From Pseudisothecium myosuroides (taxonomy: Eukaryota; Streptophyta; Bryopsida; Hypnales; Lembophyllaceae): a stretch of DNA of 64,000 nt. Below the pieces are notes generated by a model, which made no database searches, was not told where the DNA came from, and saw only the letters and a list, made by a program, of their open reading frames with translations. Positions within the stretch are counted from its first letter, which is position 1, and each line of letters starts with the position of its first letter. Below are positions 37,174-49,599 of the stretch, piece after piece. Both the position numbers and the translations under genes were made by a program. The stretch is from NCBI GenBank assembly GCA_951799445.1, contig OX637287.1:46591724-46655723 (forward strand), read 5' to 3'.

Positions 37174-37282
37174 CATGGTAATATTGGTTTGGAATTGCTT
37201 AATCAATGCTGAAATGCATGAAAATTGCGTATCATGCATTCAGCATGTCTTAAGCAGTTCAAAACCAATACTACCGGCCATG
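37174..37282 (+). ncRNA. Candidate miRNA-precursor-like hairpin
   Basis: A 109-base imperfect hairpin. The arms 37174-37220 and 37233-37282 pair along their length (GGTAATATTGGTTT with AAAACCAATACTACC; GAATTGCTTAA with TTAAGCAGTTC; ATGCTGAAATGCATG with CATGCATTCAGCAT) around a loop of about 12 bases. Size, small bulges and absence of repeat ends suit a plant miRNA precursor. I do not recognise a known miRNA in either arm. A short decayed MITE is the main alternative. It lies about 400 bases upstream of the expansin start. Confidence 0.35.
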
Positions 37283-37530
37283 TCCCGTGGCCATGTCTTG
37301 TCGAGTTCATTCGTCGAGCTCCCGAGGCCGTAACAAGGATTGAACAGTGATGTTTCCAAGACCAGTAAGAAGCGCCAATCCTCGCCGAGAATGAAGGAAC
37401 CTCCTCCTGACAACCGTTTGAATCATTGATGGGGAGCCTGAGAATCACCGATCGATCAATTGATCGAATTTCACTTTCCGTCGCTGCGGCAGTAGAGAGT
37501 CAGAAGCGGCAGCTCTGCCGTGCCATTGAT

Positions 37531-37538
37531 TATATATA
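37531..37538 (+). promoter_or_regulatory. TATA box of the expansin gene
   Basis: TATATATA followed by CCCCAC, about 150 bases upstream of the expansin ATG. Spacing and context fit a TATA promoter with a 5' UTR of about 115-120 bases. Confidence 0.6.
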
Positions 37539-37681
37539 CCCCACTCTGCCACCACAATCTCCATCAGTCGTCGCACTCGGGTCCCTCATCCCCAACACGG
37601 ACTGACTGACGGTCAGAGCGCGAGAGCTTTTCATCAGCCAGGGAGCTGAGCTTCGTCGCTCACGAAAATCTCTCTCTGGCG

Positions 37682-39617
37682 ATGGCGAGACAGAGCGCTT
37701 CGGTCATGGCAGCAGCTTTGGTGGCCATACTGGTGGTCGCCAGCTGCGCTGTGGTGCCAGTAAGCGCTGGCAGTTACCTCGGCACGGACTGGGTAGGCGG
37801 CAAGGCGCACGCGACGTATTACGGCGGTGTCGATGCGTCGGGCACACAAGGTCGGGACAGATACATAGATATGTAGATAGATCCTGCTTTCAGAATTCTG
37901 AACCATTCTATATATCGTCTGCACAGGGATTTCATTCTTTGAATTTGCCTAGACTTCGGAAAATTCCATCAGTGAGAGCTTGAGAGAATCCCTAGACAGG
38001 TAGGGTGTGTCTGGATTTGATATGAGGTCGCAGCCAGCTGAGGATTCAGTCTAGAGTTTCGACTGTGAATTCGATCTCATTTCGATAGATGATAAGTTTG
38101 TGATTGTGGTGTTTGGGGAATCACTACAAGTGGAAGGGCCGTGAGCGTGCAGTTCAGTTTGCAATGTGAATCACTTCTAGGAAGGGCCATGTGAATCACT
38201 ACTAGGGGAAAGGGCATTTGCAGCAATGTTTAGTACTCGTAGTTTTTTTGCAGCATTTGATTGTACATCGGTGCAATGACTTGCAATGGTTTTGCGATCG
38301 TGGTTCCCGAATGCTTGCTGATTTTTGAAGGTTCGTATTGCAGGCGGTGCGTGTGGGTACGGTAATCTGTATTCCACTGGCTACGGCACGAACACCGCGG
38401 CGCTGAGCTCCGCGTTGTTCAACACTGGACTCAGCTGCGGCGCGTGCTACGCTTTGAATTGCGACACCACGGGGTCCAAGTACTGCCTTCCGGGGGCTCC
38501 GTCCATCACCATCACGGCCACGAACTACTGCCCCCAGAACTCCTTGGGCGGGTGGTGCGATGCACCCAAACAGCACTTCGACCTGGCGCATCCCATGTTC
38601 ATCAAGCTCGCTCATGAGGGCGGAGGGGTCATCCCCGTCAACTACCGAAGGTACGCAACCATTCGATCATCCCTTCTCCGCACTACAAAGTAACAGGATG
38701 TAGCGGTTGCAATTGACACATTATCCAATTATTGTTTGCAATGGCTTTGTGGCGGTTCCATACTCTGCCTGAAATTCATGGTCTATTGCAAACCATTGCA
38801 AAAATGCTGCAAACTTGTTGCAAAAGTCGATCTTAGGCAGAAACGAATGCATATCTTGGCCCGAACTGTTGCAAAAACTAGTGCAATCTAAAACACTGAA
38901 GAGTTGCAAACTATTTCAAAATTGTTAGTAGATTTTGGGCTGTCATTACATAATGTTGCAAAAACTCTTGCAATCGATCTCAGCTTTCTGCACTAGTGCC
39001 TTTTTAATGGGTCCATCCGAATCCCCATAACCTTTCATTCTTTACAATCAATGGTTGGGTTTCAGTGATATTCGTGCAAATTGGCAGTCGCCCGATCTAA
39101 ATCAGAGGCCATAGTTTTCAAATCAAAGCCCTGTACACGTGAAGCTAGGTCAGAAGTTTGCGCTCAGAAACGTACTGTCTGCCCAATTTTAACGAACATG
39201 ACGTTTGCCCGAATTGCCTCGCCTAGATTGGTATCTGAACCTGGATTGACCTACCTAATTGTCAATGAGCTAATCGTACGTTTTCTGTGACTTCCGTGAA
39301 TCAGGGTTCCGTGTGTGAAGCAAGGCGGCATGCGGTTCCAAATCAACGGCAACCCTTGGTTCCTTCTCGTGCTGGTGACGAACGTGGGCGGCGCAGGCGA
39401 CGTGCAGCAGCTCTACCTCAAGGGCTCACAAACCGGGTGGTACACCATGAACCGCAACTGGGGGCAGATGTGGCAGTTCGTGGGCAACAACAAATTACCC
39501 GGCCAAGCGCTTTCGTTCCGGGCCATTCTCAGCGACGGCAGCGTGGTGGAGTCTTTGGATGCTGCCCCGTCCAACTGGAAATTCTCACAGCTCTTCGAGG
39601 GCAACCAGGTGCCGTAG
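37682..39617 (+). CDS. Alpha-expansin, three exons
   Basis: Expansins loosen cell walls non-enzymatically by disrupting cellulose-hemicellulose contacts during growth. Exons 37682-37850, 38344-38650 and 39305-39617 join in frame to 262 codons. The two introns fall at TQ|GGACGYG and YR|RVPC, the usual alpha-expansin positions. Residues 1-29 are a signal peptide (hydrophobic VMAAALVAILVVASCAVV). Residues about 43-158 are the GH45-like barrel domain, with ATYYGG, GACGYGNLY and a regular set of cysteines (60, 88, 91, 96, 104, 119, 128); the alpha-type GGWC insertion (125-128) and HFD (134-136) are present. Residues about 165-262 are the CBM63-like domain with aromatic residues in TGWYTMNRNWGQMW. 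Length and motifs are normal and I see no defect. The product should be secreted to the wall. Neighbours are unrelated. Confidence 0.93.
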
Positions 39618-40201
39618 AAAAATGATTCAAACCAAAAGGATCTCTCTCGAGAGCTATTCATACGTACTCAGCTTGAATTGCACTGATCCACACTCCAGAA
39701 GTCTTTCTCGAGAGTATGGCACAGTGTATGAAGCATTTGGAGGCGAACATTGCATGCCAGACTTTGTGGACACTTGCCCGCTCCTCAACATAATTAACAT
39801 TTATTTAAGAATTAATCCTAATTTGCTTCCATTCGATCGTGGGGTGTACGTACGTGGCGATGGAGCAAATGGTGTAAATCAACTTGCAGACTTGAATTGA
39901 AGAATTGAAGACTGGAAGGTAGTCGCCTTTAGAGAGGGTGATTTGAATTAAGTTACAGTAGGTTGCAGAGGTGGGTAGTTGAATTGGGAAGTGCACCACC
40001 CGCTCCTTGTTTGTAAGATAATATAAAATTATGGAGCACTAGGTACTCCTGGAAGCCTGCTCGATATATCAGATCTTGCGGTGCTAGAATATGGATCATG
40101 TCTGAATGATCGACCTAAGTCAACTGGCTAGTGTGCCGAGGTGAAACAGAAATTCTTGTTCCTTCGCCCGCACCCGGTGTTAGTATTCCATATGATCATG
40201 T

Positions 40202-40207
40202 AATAAA
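40202..40207 (+). terminator. Possible polyadenylation signal of the expansin gene
   Basis: AATAAA, 585 bases after the stop. It is the first clear canonical signal in the right orientation, but the resulting 3' UTR would be long and plant signals are loose. Confidence 0.3.
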
Positions 40208-41485
40208 GCTGAAACGCAGTGTACAAGCGCACGGTTTCATTCTAGTTCACGAATGCAAGGGTTTTGTGGTTCAAGTCGCACAATTGAATCTAATTTTTGT
40301 CAACTAAGTTTGTTTGTTTGTTTTTCTTGAAACACATGGACATTTTCCATTGATAAAGGAACATTTTGTCAACTAAGTTGATTGGCGCAGTTTAGAGTTG
40401 CAAAAAATTCATATCTAATCTAGGATGATCTAGGATTTGAATTGAGAAGAAGATACAATCGGACTCATCAGTGAAAGTTAACACTGACATGCCCAAAATC
40501 TTTCATTAGTGAGCCCTAAAAAACATCACAGAATCTGGGAGCAACACTTTTGAACTAATGATTTAAATTCAAAAACCGAGTTTAACCCCAAGTTAGCACT
40601 CTGACATCCAAAATCTGGACTAAGAACAGAGAGGTTCCAAACTGAAGGCTTTTTTGACCACACAATTTCTCATTCATCCAAACCAATGCTCGACTTCTTT
40701 TTTCAAACTTTCTATATGATGAATTTGATGAAATTGAGATAAATAGTACTCCCTCTACTTCTGAATAATACTGATGTTTCCTTTGTAAAACACAAAAGAA
40801 ACACCAATATTATTTAGAAACAAAGAAGTAAATATATTTATAAAAGATATAAGCAAAAATATGCCAAAATTCAAGAAACAATTCATGCACTGAAGGATTA
40901 AACTGATCTAAATTGAATATTGCATTGTGATAAAACTATATCGAGTCATTGTCATTGAGCACTGAACAATGTAGTGGCATGAGCCCACCTCAAGCCATAG
41001 CACGCTACCAACATTGCAATACTGAATCTAGCATAAAAACAACAACAAAAATAGGAACAAATGAGCGCCCACCAAATGAATGCTGCAGGTTGTATTCACT
41101 GAGTACAACTCGATTGAACATGTGCAACCATTGCTCGTGTAAAAGCAGAGTAGGCAAATGGATACTGACATCATTCGACCAACTGAAGTGAGTGGCCAGA
41201 ATTATTATTTTTCAATCCTGAAACTCCATTGAATACGAAGAAAGGGCAAAAGGCATTCTTGAAACGGTAGCTAGTATCTTACACCATAAGCTGCTAGCAC
41301 TTGATACTAGCTGTTGGCATCCATAATTTTCTCTAACTTATCAAATGTGACCACCCACCCTCCTCTCAGTCAGTGTTTGGCAATAACTCCCAACTTCTAT
41401 TTGAGTTGCCCGAGTACCGGCAACTGAGGGCTTTCATTCATTCTGGAACTCAAGAATGATGTGAAAGGATGTGTTTAAAAGAAAG

Positions 41486-41632
41486 TATGGCAAATTTGTT
41501 AAAATGGCGACATTTCATTCAGACTTCGCGGTCTAAACCATCTAAGACAGGTACAGATTTCAGACTGCGTGGTCTAAACTATAAAAGTGCCAAAGTTGTA
41601 GAATGACTGCCATTTTAACGAAATTCCCTGTA
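41486..41632. mobile_element. Small MITE with TA flanks
   Basis: Inverted ends TGGCAAATTTGTTAAAATGGC and the complement of CAGGGAATTTCGTTAAAATGGC enclose a core of about 100 bases in which the word GGTCTAAAC appears twice. TA flanks both ends, as expected for a Tc1/mariner-type insertion. It is non-coding. 39618-41485 to its left is expansin 3' flank and otherwise unremarkable. Confidence 0.6.
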
Positions 41633-41671
41633 AGTAAGGTAAATATGGCTATTACCAAGCAGATTTGCTAT

Positions 41672-41926
41672 CTACACTAAATAGTGAAATTAGGTTGCCT
41701 TAACAATTAGGTTGCCTTACCCCAAAGAAGTTACCTCATGACTAATGCTTGTCCAGATGGAGGCACATGCAAATCTATAATCGTAAGCCACAAATCAATG
41801 CACCAACCCATGTCATATACATAGTTCTTACTTTACTGCATCCTTCTAAAGTAACTGTACATATTGATATAGTGTAGAATATCAAGAAATTAGTGTGAGG
41901 CAACCTAATTTCACTATTCAGTGTAG
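41672..41926. mobile_element. MITE with 28-bp terminal inverted repeats
   Basis: A 255-base element starting CTACACTAAATAGTGAAATT and ending in its complement (one or two mismatches over 28 bases, running into AGGTTGCC). It is non-coding and no clear target duplication is seen. The start CTACACTAAA resembles the right end of the pogo-like element at 51535-53264. Confidence 0.65.
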
Positions 41927-43112
41927 TTACCTTGGAGAAGCTATTTGTCAACTCATGTATTTTTTCAAAGATTGAGAAGTTTGAGAGAAGCCATTTGCAA
42001 GTAGAATCAAGACATTCCAATAAGAACGAATTTTCTGTGATTTTTCAAAGTTTGTTGGGATTAAATAGGTCAAGAGAGAATAGGTAGACCCACCCATGCT
42101 AAACCACATGTTGACGTGTTCCCTCTTCAAATGCGTTGTCATGATACTTAAGGGTTGCTAAGATTGTAGTAATGGGTGGGTGATTGACAAAATTGTCTAA
42201 TAGATGTTAGAATTGGGTGATTGGTGGCATCAAGTTCTATTTTAGGTGTATTGGAGCATCTTGGAAACCTTGTAATTTTGATTCCCTCTAATTATGTTGG
42301 ATAGTTCTACCTTGCATCCTAAAAAGTATATTAAGCATTTATTGTCAACTTTGCCTAAATATCACACCTAAAATATGATAATGCATGAGGAAGGTAGGCA
42401 TGGTAAACTATCAAGATAGTAAGCCATTAGGAAAAGCCATTGGACAAGTGCCATTAAAAGAATCTACCATTTGAGTGTTCATTATAGTATTCTTTTGAGC
42501 ATGTGAGTGTGCTTAATTTATCAGTGATACTACTTTTACTTGTTGATACTCTATTAAGATATACTTCAAAAGTGAATATTTTCCTAAATTCTAGCTGAAG
42601 GTCTCTACTTTCACTTCAACATGCCTTCCCTTCTAATTAATTTCTACAAAACCCACAACATTTCTTTACTCAATTTTTGTAGGATTGCAATAAGTGGCGA
42701 TACCTTATGGGATGTTCACACTGGTTATTTGCAAAGAGAGCATGCAAAAATTAGTTTAAGGTTTTAGGGAACTACAAATTTTTATAGAGTAGTTATATTT
42801 GGTAGGAAACTTTTGGTATATAACTAAATATATAGTAGGTGGGATTCAAACATGGAAAAGATGTACCACCAATGCTCCAATCTAACCACTTTTTTCTTCA
42901 TATAGCTATGTAGGGTTGGTACTTATAAATTTGTAAGTAACAAACTGAACTGGTTTAAAACCTTATTTAAATTTTGAGGCCTTAACCTAAAAAAGAATAC
43001 CAAAGACTAAAAGTGTCCTATGAATGATGAATGACTTTCAAGGAACCTATAAAAACCAAAAAGATGCAACTATTCACCATGGAACTTGATCATTTTTTGC
43101 TAACTACCAACT

Positions 43113-43361
43113 CAACGGTGCTAGTATGTGAACCCAAGAATGTGAGCTTGTGAGCATTGAGCCTACAATATAGGTACCTATAATATAGATACCCCACACT
43201 ATAGAAGGTGTATGTATTATAAACACCTATAATATGGGTATTTGTAACATATATACTCTATAATTATAGACGGTTCCTATAGTATACACACCTATAATAT
43301 AGGTGTGTAGTATTCTAGGCTCATGGGCTCACACTCCTATGCTCACATAATAGCAACCCTC
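43113..43361. mobile_element. GGTGCTA MITE, copy 2
   Basis: The best-preserved member. The exact 10-base word ACTACCAACT flanks it at 43103-43112 and 43362-43371. Ends CAACGGTGCTAGTATGTGA and the complement of GAGGGTTGCTATTATGTGA. A 9-11 base duplication suits a Mutator-like origin better than hAT (8) (established knowledge). 41927-43102 is otherwise blank. Confidence 0.75.
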
Positions 43362-43716
43362 ACTACCAACTTTGTAAGCACTCGATATGGACAGCTCCAG
43401 CCCATTAGTGTCCATCAGTGGGTGCTATTTTTTTGGTGTTTTTTTTACTTTTCTATAACTTTCAATAGACTTGCAATGGCTACAATTCAATAACATTTTT
43501 TGATAGTTGAGATAGTTTCTAGTTTGGATCATGGGAACAAATACAACAAAAATCCAAAATGAAAGCTGGAAAAATATCCTTTTGTGTCCAAATTTTGTTT
43601 CTAATATATCTAAGTGTATCCTATACTATATATCATCATTGGACATTGACTATGGAATCTTCAAAGTCTTTATACACTAACATTTTGAATTTCTCTTGTG
43701 AAAGCATTTACATTTC

Positions 43717-46700
43717 TTAGAATTGCATAATGTGGTTGGGATGGACCGTTCCTTCAGCTTTGGCATTAGTAGCCGCATCAAAGAACTTGGAGACAGATGT
43801 TAGGACAAATTGTGCGGCATCCGTTACAGTTGAGCTCTTCGGCACGGCTTCTCCAATAATGGAGCTTGCTAGCCACACAAGCTCTTCTTGAAACTCCGAC
43901 AAATTGTCATTAATCTTCTCCTCTATCTTGCTCAATTGCAATGTCTCTGGAGGCGTTGGCAGTTTCACTATTATAGATCAAAACCATGCCATGATCAGCC
44001 ATAGTTAGTCACAAGAAGAATTCAAAATGTTCATTTATTCCTAGTGTATCCTACTCTATCATTTTGAAGAACTGTATAGTCAATGTCCAATGATGATAGA
44101 ATAGGATACATTTAGGAACATTTGGATACAAAAGGAGGACATTTGTTCAATTTCTATACTAGATTTCTCACATGAGTGAGGATTAGTTACAAGTGAGCGG
44201 CTTCATATTCCCAAATAGTCAATTCAAAATGATAATGAAAAGCAAATTATATCAATAATAGTCAAGTAAAAATGCAAGGAGTATCCAAATCATATCAATG
44301 AATAACCCAATAATAGAGAATTTTAGATATTGGCTTGTTTGTCTCAAATTTCGCCCTGAACTTTGAGATGAAACAAACTTCACAGACTAACTAACAAGTT
44401 GCGATGACTATCGCCCATTCCAATGTGCCAAAATGACACTCCTTGTAGGTGCTAAATCTTGAATTTCAAGGAACTTAGATGGGTTGATAGTTTCAAGCAC
44501 ATACTTTAATTTGTGAGAATTTCTACACATTCAAGACATAAATTTTGAAAGTGAAGACTGCATCGATGGTCACATTTGTGAAAACGGTAGCCAAATGAGA
44601 GGTGAGCTATTTTTTGAAGCAACCAATGAGAGTTGAGGCATTTCGTGCTTCAAGCTAGTGTTCATCATCAAAGTGAGTCTAGTGTTACGTATAAGCTACC
44701 CTATGTTCTGAACTTTGAAAATTTGTAAAATATTACTAGAACATTGGAAAATTATGAAACCAATTGCATTGCGTTTTCCTTGAGTTTGCTAATAATATCA
44801 TCAAATGTTTTTGGTCGCTTGACCTTTCAATACTAGGACCAAGCAAAAGTGTTGCTTTTAGGTGTTTCTACCTCATGACCATAATTTCACCAACACTTGT
44901 GCAAACTAACACTCGTGCAAACTAAGACCCTTTTGAAGCAAACCTGAAACGTTGTTTTCACCAACGATGTTGTTTTCACCAAGCTAAGAGGTTGCCACTA
45001 CATTCCAATGTAATGTTATTAAGTGTGTTGTTTCTCTCAAACATTAGAGGAGAGAACTTCGCAGATTTGGTCCTTGAATTCCACTCTATCAGATTGATAT
45101 CAGTAAATCGATCCCTGACTACAACGACTTAGGGACGTGATTAAGTTTCTTGTTCCTGTTGAGCCCCTGTTTGAGCAAGAGTAATACACAACATTGGGAT
45201 GTTGCTTCCCTTAATCAAGCGGTTGACATTCCATTCCAATGTGGTGTTGATTAAGTATGCTATTTCTTTCAAACATTAGATGAGAAGTTTGCAGATTCGA
45301 TCCCTGAATTCCACTCTATCAAATTGATGTTACAATCCTGCAGTGAAGGACCTTCAGAGGGCGACGTTATGAATAAAAGTTTTGTTACCTGGGCAATCTG
45401 TTCGCGGTGTTTTGCGAGTGAGGACCGAATCGAACGTGCCCGCCCATTCGTCCCGCTTCGTCAGAAACCCTCCCGGCAAGTTGAACAGCTTCTTCACAGT
45501 TGCTGGAATCGACGAATGCTCAAACTCGGAGGTCGCCGTCGGCCCCGTCGCCTTGTGCAACACTGAATTCGCACCAACCCCACCAATCACAGCCCCATAA
45601 CCCTATATTTAGTTAAAATGGCGGAGTTTTTCGCAGACTATACATCATACCAAAGCCTGAGTTTTGAGTTTCGAGTTTCAAGGTGTTTTGAGAAACCAGC
45701 TCTAGCAGCTTTGAATCTGGAGAATTTCCAATTGCGTAACTGAAAACTGAATCCCGACATAGCCTCATATCTATACCAATCCTCAATTTTAGAACTCACG
45801 GAGTTTCAACTGGACACCTAAAAACTTGTCGGGGTCTATGAAAGCCGTACTTTTCAAAGCTCTAGTCAATCGAAAGTGTCGAGCATTTTCACGAATTCAA
45901 TTCATAGATATGAAGAGCGAGGTTCAAGAGAGTTTTAAGAGTTTATCGTTATGCTCAAGAAACGAAGTTTACCGCTTAGCAGATGATGGTAATGGTTCAA
46001 TTGAGATGCTAAACTCCGTTTCATGTCCTCCATGGTAAACTCTAAAAACTCCCTTGTGCAAGTTCTTTCAAACTCAGCATCAATTTCACGTTTCTCCAAC
46101 GTTTTTCAGTTCCATCCAAGAGGGTACAAGTCGAGCACACACAACATTGAAAACGAACAGACACCGTGCAGTCCCAGAACCTCGAATCTACAATATCTCA
46201 AGACTGGAACTCTATTTCAAACAGTCTTGAAATATTTGAAACCTCGAATCTGGAAAATTGCAAGACAGTTTGACAAAAGATCACACACAAACTTCAACTC
46301 AAATCTACAAACTCACCAGTTCCAGCTTCAATGTAGGGCGACACCAAAATCGTCGGCACCCTCACCCCCAGCCTCGTAAAATCGAACTTGTATGGCGGCG
46401 CGGATCCCTCCACCCCGTCGGGACTCGGCACCCCGACAGTCGGCGTCGCCACATGATCAAAAAACCCGCCGTGCTCATCATACGTCACCACAATCAGACT
46501 CTCCTCCCACTGCGGCCCCCCTCTCACCGCCTCATACACCTCTTTCACCAGCCTCTGCCCTTCCGCGACATCATGCACAGGATGATCGTCATTCGCCGGA
46601 GCCCCCGGCAAATCAAAGTACCGTGGCTCAATCACAGTGTAATTCGGCAACTTCCCATTCTTCGCATCCTCCTTAAACCTCAAATCATACGGACGAAAGT

Positions 46701-47391
46701 TGTCAATGTACTTCAGCTTCCGGAGGTTCCGATAAAACAACGTGTTCGGCACTTGCTGGTAATAGATTCCGAACGACAAGCCTGCGTCTTCCACTGACTC
46801 GAAGATCGTTTTCTGGGGTAAACCAGCCTTGAGAAGCGTTTGGTTGTTGCTCATCAGCCCGTGAGAAGTCGCGGAGTGGAGGTACTGGCGGTTGGGTTGC
46901 GTGCTGGACGGTACGGACGCGAACCATCTATCGGCCACTGCGAACTCGAGAAGAAGCGTTTTGTGAATTGGGAGATGCTCTGGTGCGAAGGCGCTCATGA
47001 CTGTGGTGGAGGATCCCGGGGTGGAGGTTTCCGCTTGCGCTGCGAAGCCGAGCATTGACGGGGGAGTTGTTGGGGTTGGGTCTTGGGAGCCGAAGATTTG
47101 GAGAGAGATGTCTTGGAAGGAGTGACCAGGGTCGGAGGGGGCGATGAAAGCGGCGTTGTCGGAGACGAGAACTGTGCCGAGGCTTGGATCTGTGAGAGAT
47201 TTGGGGTTTGATTCGGTGCCGGTGAGGCCGTCGATGTTAGGGTTGAGGCGTTTCATAAAACCCAGTATGTGGTCGAAGGAGCGATTCTCCAGGCACAGGA
47301 TGATGATGGTCTTGATCGGCGTTGCGAAAGTTGCAGTGGGTTTGGGGGTCGACTTGCCTCCGAAACAGGTGCACCACTTGGATTTCGCCAT
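43717..47391 (-). CDS. Non-specific phospholipase C (phosphoesterase family)
   Basis: Plant NPC enzymes hydrolyse phospholipids (some also galactolipids) to diacylglycerol and a phosphorylated head group. Minus-strand exons 47391-46317, 45562-45389 and 43967-43717 join in phase at EAGT|VLHK and DCP|VKLP to 499 codons plus stop, the normal family length. Family motifs: ENRSFDH (35-41), DPGH (87-90), STQPNR (163-168), NDDHPVHDV (267-275), [12 protein letters not shown] (303-314), then [13 protein letters not shown] in exon 2 and a helical C-terminus ending [12 protein letters not shown]... in exon 3. The start is the first ATG, 24 residues before the catalytic core ([15 protein letters not shown]). 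No secretory signal peptide is visible; instead residues 1-12 are basic and Cys-containing ([12 protein letters not shown]), so cytosolic or acylated membrane-associated location is possible. The coding exons look intact. The second intron is long (1421 bases) and holds two diverged direct copies of a block of about 100 bases. Confidence 0.93.
44995..45330. repeat. Direct duplication inside phospholipase intron 2
   Basis: CATTCCAATGTAATGTTATT... (about 44998-45110) recurs diverged at about 45230-45330, sharing CATTCCAATGT, TCTCAAACATTAGA-like and TTGAATTCCACTCTATCA words. A local tandem duplication in a non-coding part of the intron. Confidence 0.5.
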
Positions 47392-49599
47392 GGCAGGAAC
47401 GGTTTGGTTTGCGTTTGGAAGTCGATCGATCTCTCCGAATGGTCGACTTCAGCTAGAGCTATGTACAGATTGGAGATGCTTCAATTCCTGCGTTCGATCA
47501 TGTGCAGCACATCATGATCATGAAATTCACAGCAAATCTTTATGATGTACCTTAAAATGGTAAAAAATTTGCAAGGAGGCAGTTTTCCAGAAAACTCGTA
47601 TCATTCTCTAGATTTTTGAGCTTTGTGTACGTGAATCTCACAAATTTGGCAGTTTGAATCCTACAATTTTAATGAAAATGACCTTGCAACATGATGATAT
47701 CAACTATTTGGGGCAATCAGGTCTCTGCAAACGGCTTCTAAAACAAAAAGCAAAATCTGCCGAAGTTTGCTTTCAAACACATACCCAGAAATCGATCAGG
47801 CTTACCGTCTTACTAGCAGAAAATCCAGAATATGGTAGGACAGGAAAAATCCAGAGTCAGGCAATGGATTTCACGACATTGGCATGAGGGCAACAAACAG
47901 CCTGACTGCGAACGTTATTGGTATGAATCGGGAGACGTAGCAATCACATGGTGAAGCTGTCTTTTCACGGTACCAAGGAGACGCGTAGTGCACACTACGC
48001 CGTGAAGGAGTGAGAATCATTGCGGATCATGCCGGAAAGATGCATTATCTAGAGCAAAATTGGGCCATTCAAGTGCCCCACGGAGAGACCCCTTTTAGGA
48101 AAGTAAAACTAATACATTTCAATTTTAACATGTGCAAGTACACAACAAAACTACTATTTCCGCTCGGGAGCTGGGGCACTAGAAATGATGACACTTTGTG
48201 TAAACAGTTCATCCCATTTGCAAACCTTACAGTGCAATCCTTGTCAACCCTGCAATCCGGGATTGTTTAATTGGATAGCAATCATTCCTTTGTGATGCCT
48301 TTGCAAGGTCCTTTAGCTTAAATCATAATATAATACTCAGCACTAAATATAATACTGAGAGTATAATACTCAGCACCTGATAAAAGTCACGTTCTGAATA
48401 AATCAATGTCACAATTGGAGTACTGGACAACAACTGTGTGAGAGGCTAATTAGAAAGCCATTAAAAATAAGCAGGAAAACAACATATTCCCCCTTTCTCA
48501 AACCTACTTACCCTCGGGCAATTCACATGAGATAGAGACATTTTCTTGTCAGCAATTGTGTACAACAACAGCCCTCTACACTACACAAAATAGCTTTGCA
48601 CTGTCAAACTGTGGAGGTCCTTTGTGGGGGCTCGTTTTTTCTCTAATGCCAGACATTGCTTTCCATTAGTACAACTTCCTTCGGAAGTGAGAACTTACAC
48701 CACTTCTAGATAAATCTGTCAGAAGTTTGAGCTTCATCAGCAATTAATGGGCTTTCGACACTGTCGCAGTGCAGGAAATGATTTGAAGCAATCGAAATGG
48801 AATGACAGACCAAGCAAAATCGCACATCGCTTCAAGTACATGCGCAAACAGGAAGCAATCCAGAGGGTACTGATTCTCGGCAGTTTGACCACGCCAGTGA
48901 CGATTCATAAAGTAAAATTAATTAAAAAAATTCTAGCTTTTGGTATCAATATCATCTTCGTGGAATATCCCAGTCAGCTTGCTAAAAGTTACGTACATTC
49001 AAGTTCTCAAACCACCCGCTGAGCTCATTTGTCCAGCCTCACGGCTTGGCTGTTTTGTATTGTTTTGTTTGTTTTTTAATGCAGTGGGTTTCCCATTTGT
49101 TCAAAAAAAAACAGAAACAAAAACACCCGCTGAGCGAACTTCGCAAAGTACTCCTGAAGTTACGTACGCAGGGAGCATGTCTACGCTGTCACGACTCCTA
49201 CACGCATCTCCATAATTGCAACAAGCATGTGCCCAAGTTCTTGTCATTCCTAATTATCAGTTGCAAGCAATTATTCGATAAGCTCAATCAAGGCACCCAT
49301 TCAAGCTGTATATGTTACTCAAAACTGATATAAGACGGCAACAAACTCGTGGGAACGTAACAAAAGCAAGTACCAATAGAAAAAGAGTTTATTTGGCATG
49401 GTCGCCGTATGTCCAAGTCCTGCCCGTCGATTCATCACCAGCCCCTGACGACTGTCATTGCAGTACTTATCTCTTATATGGATAAAAATTCATAAAGAAT
49501 GTTCCTAAAGTCACTGAAATCGAGTGTTTTTTTCTATAATTCTTCCTATAATTTCTCTGGGGCTACGCATAGATTGAATACAGCGTCGATCGTCGATCG
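47392..49599. other. Intergenic, no gene recognised
   Basis: The 5' flank of the phospholipase gene and the 3' flank of the arabinogalactan gene. I see only short frames without motifs and no element ends. Confidence 0.35.

Noticed and set aside
46258..46797. 179-codon plus-strand frame rich in Arg, His and Pro
   Set aside because: Antisense shadow of the phospholipase exon.
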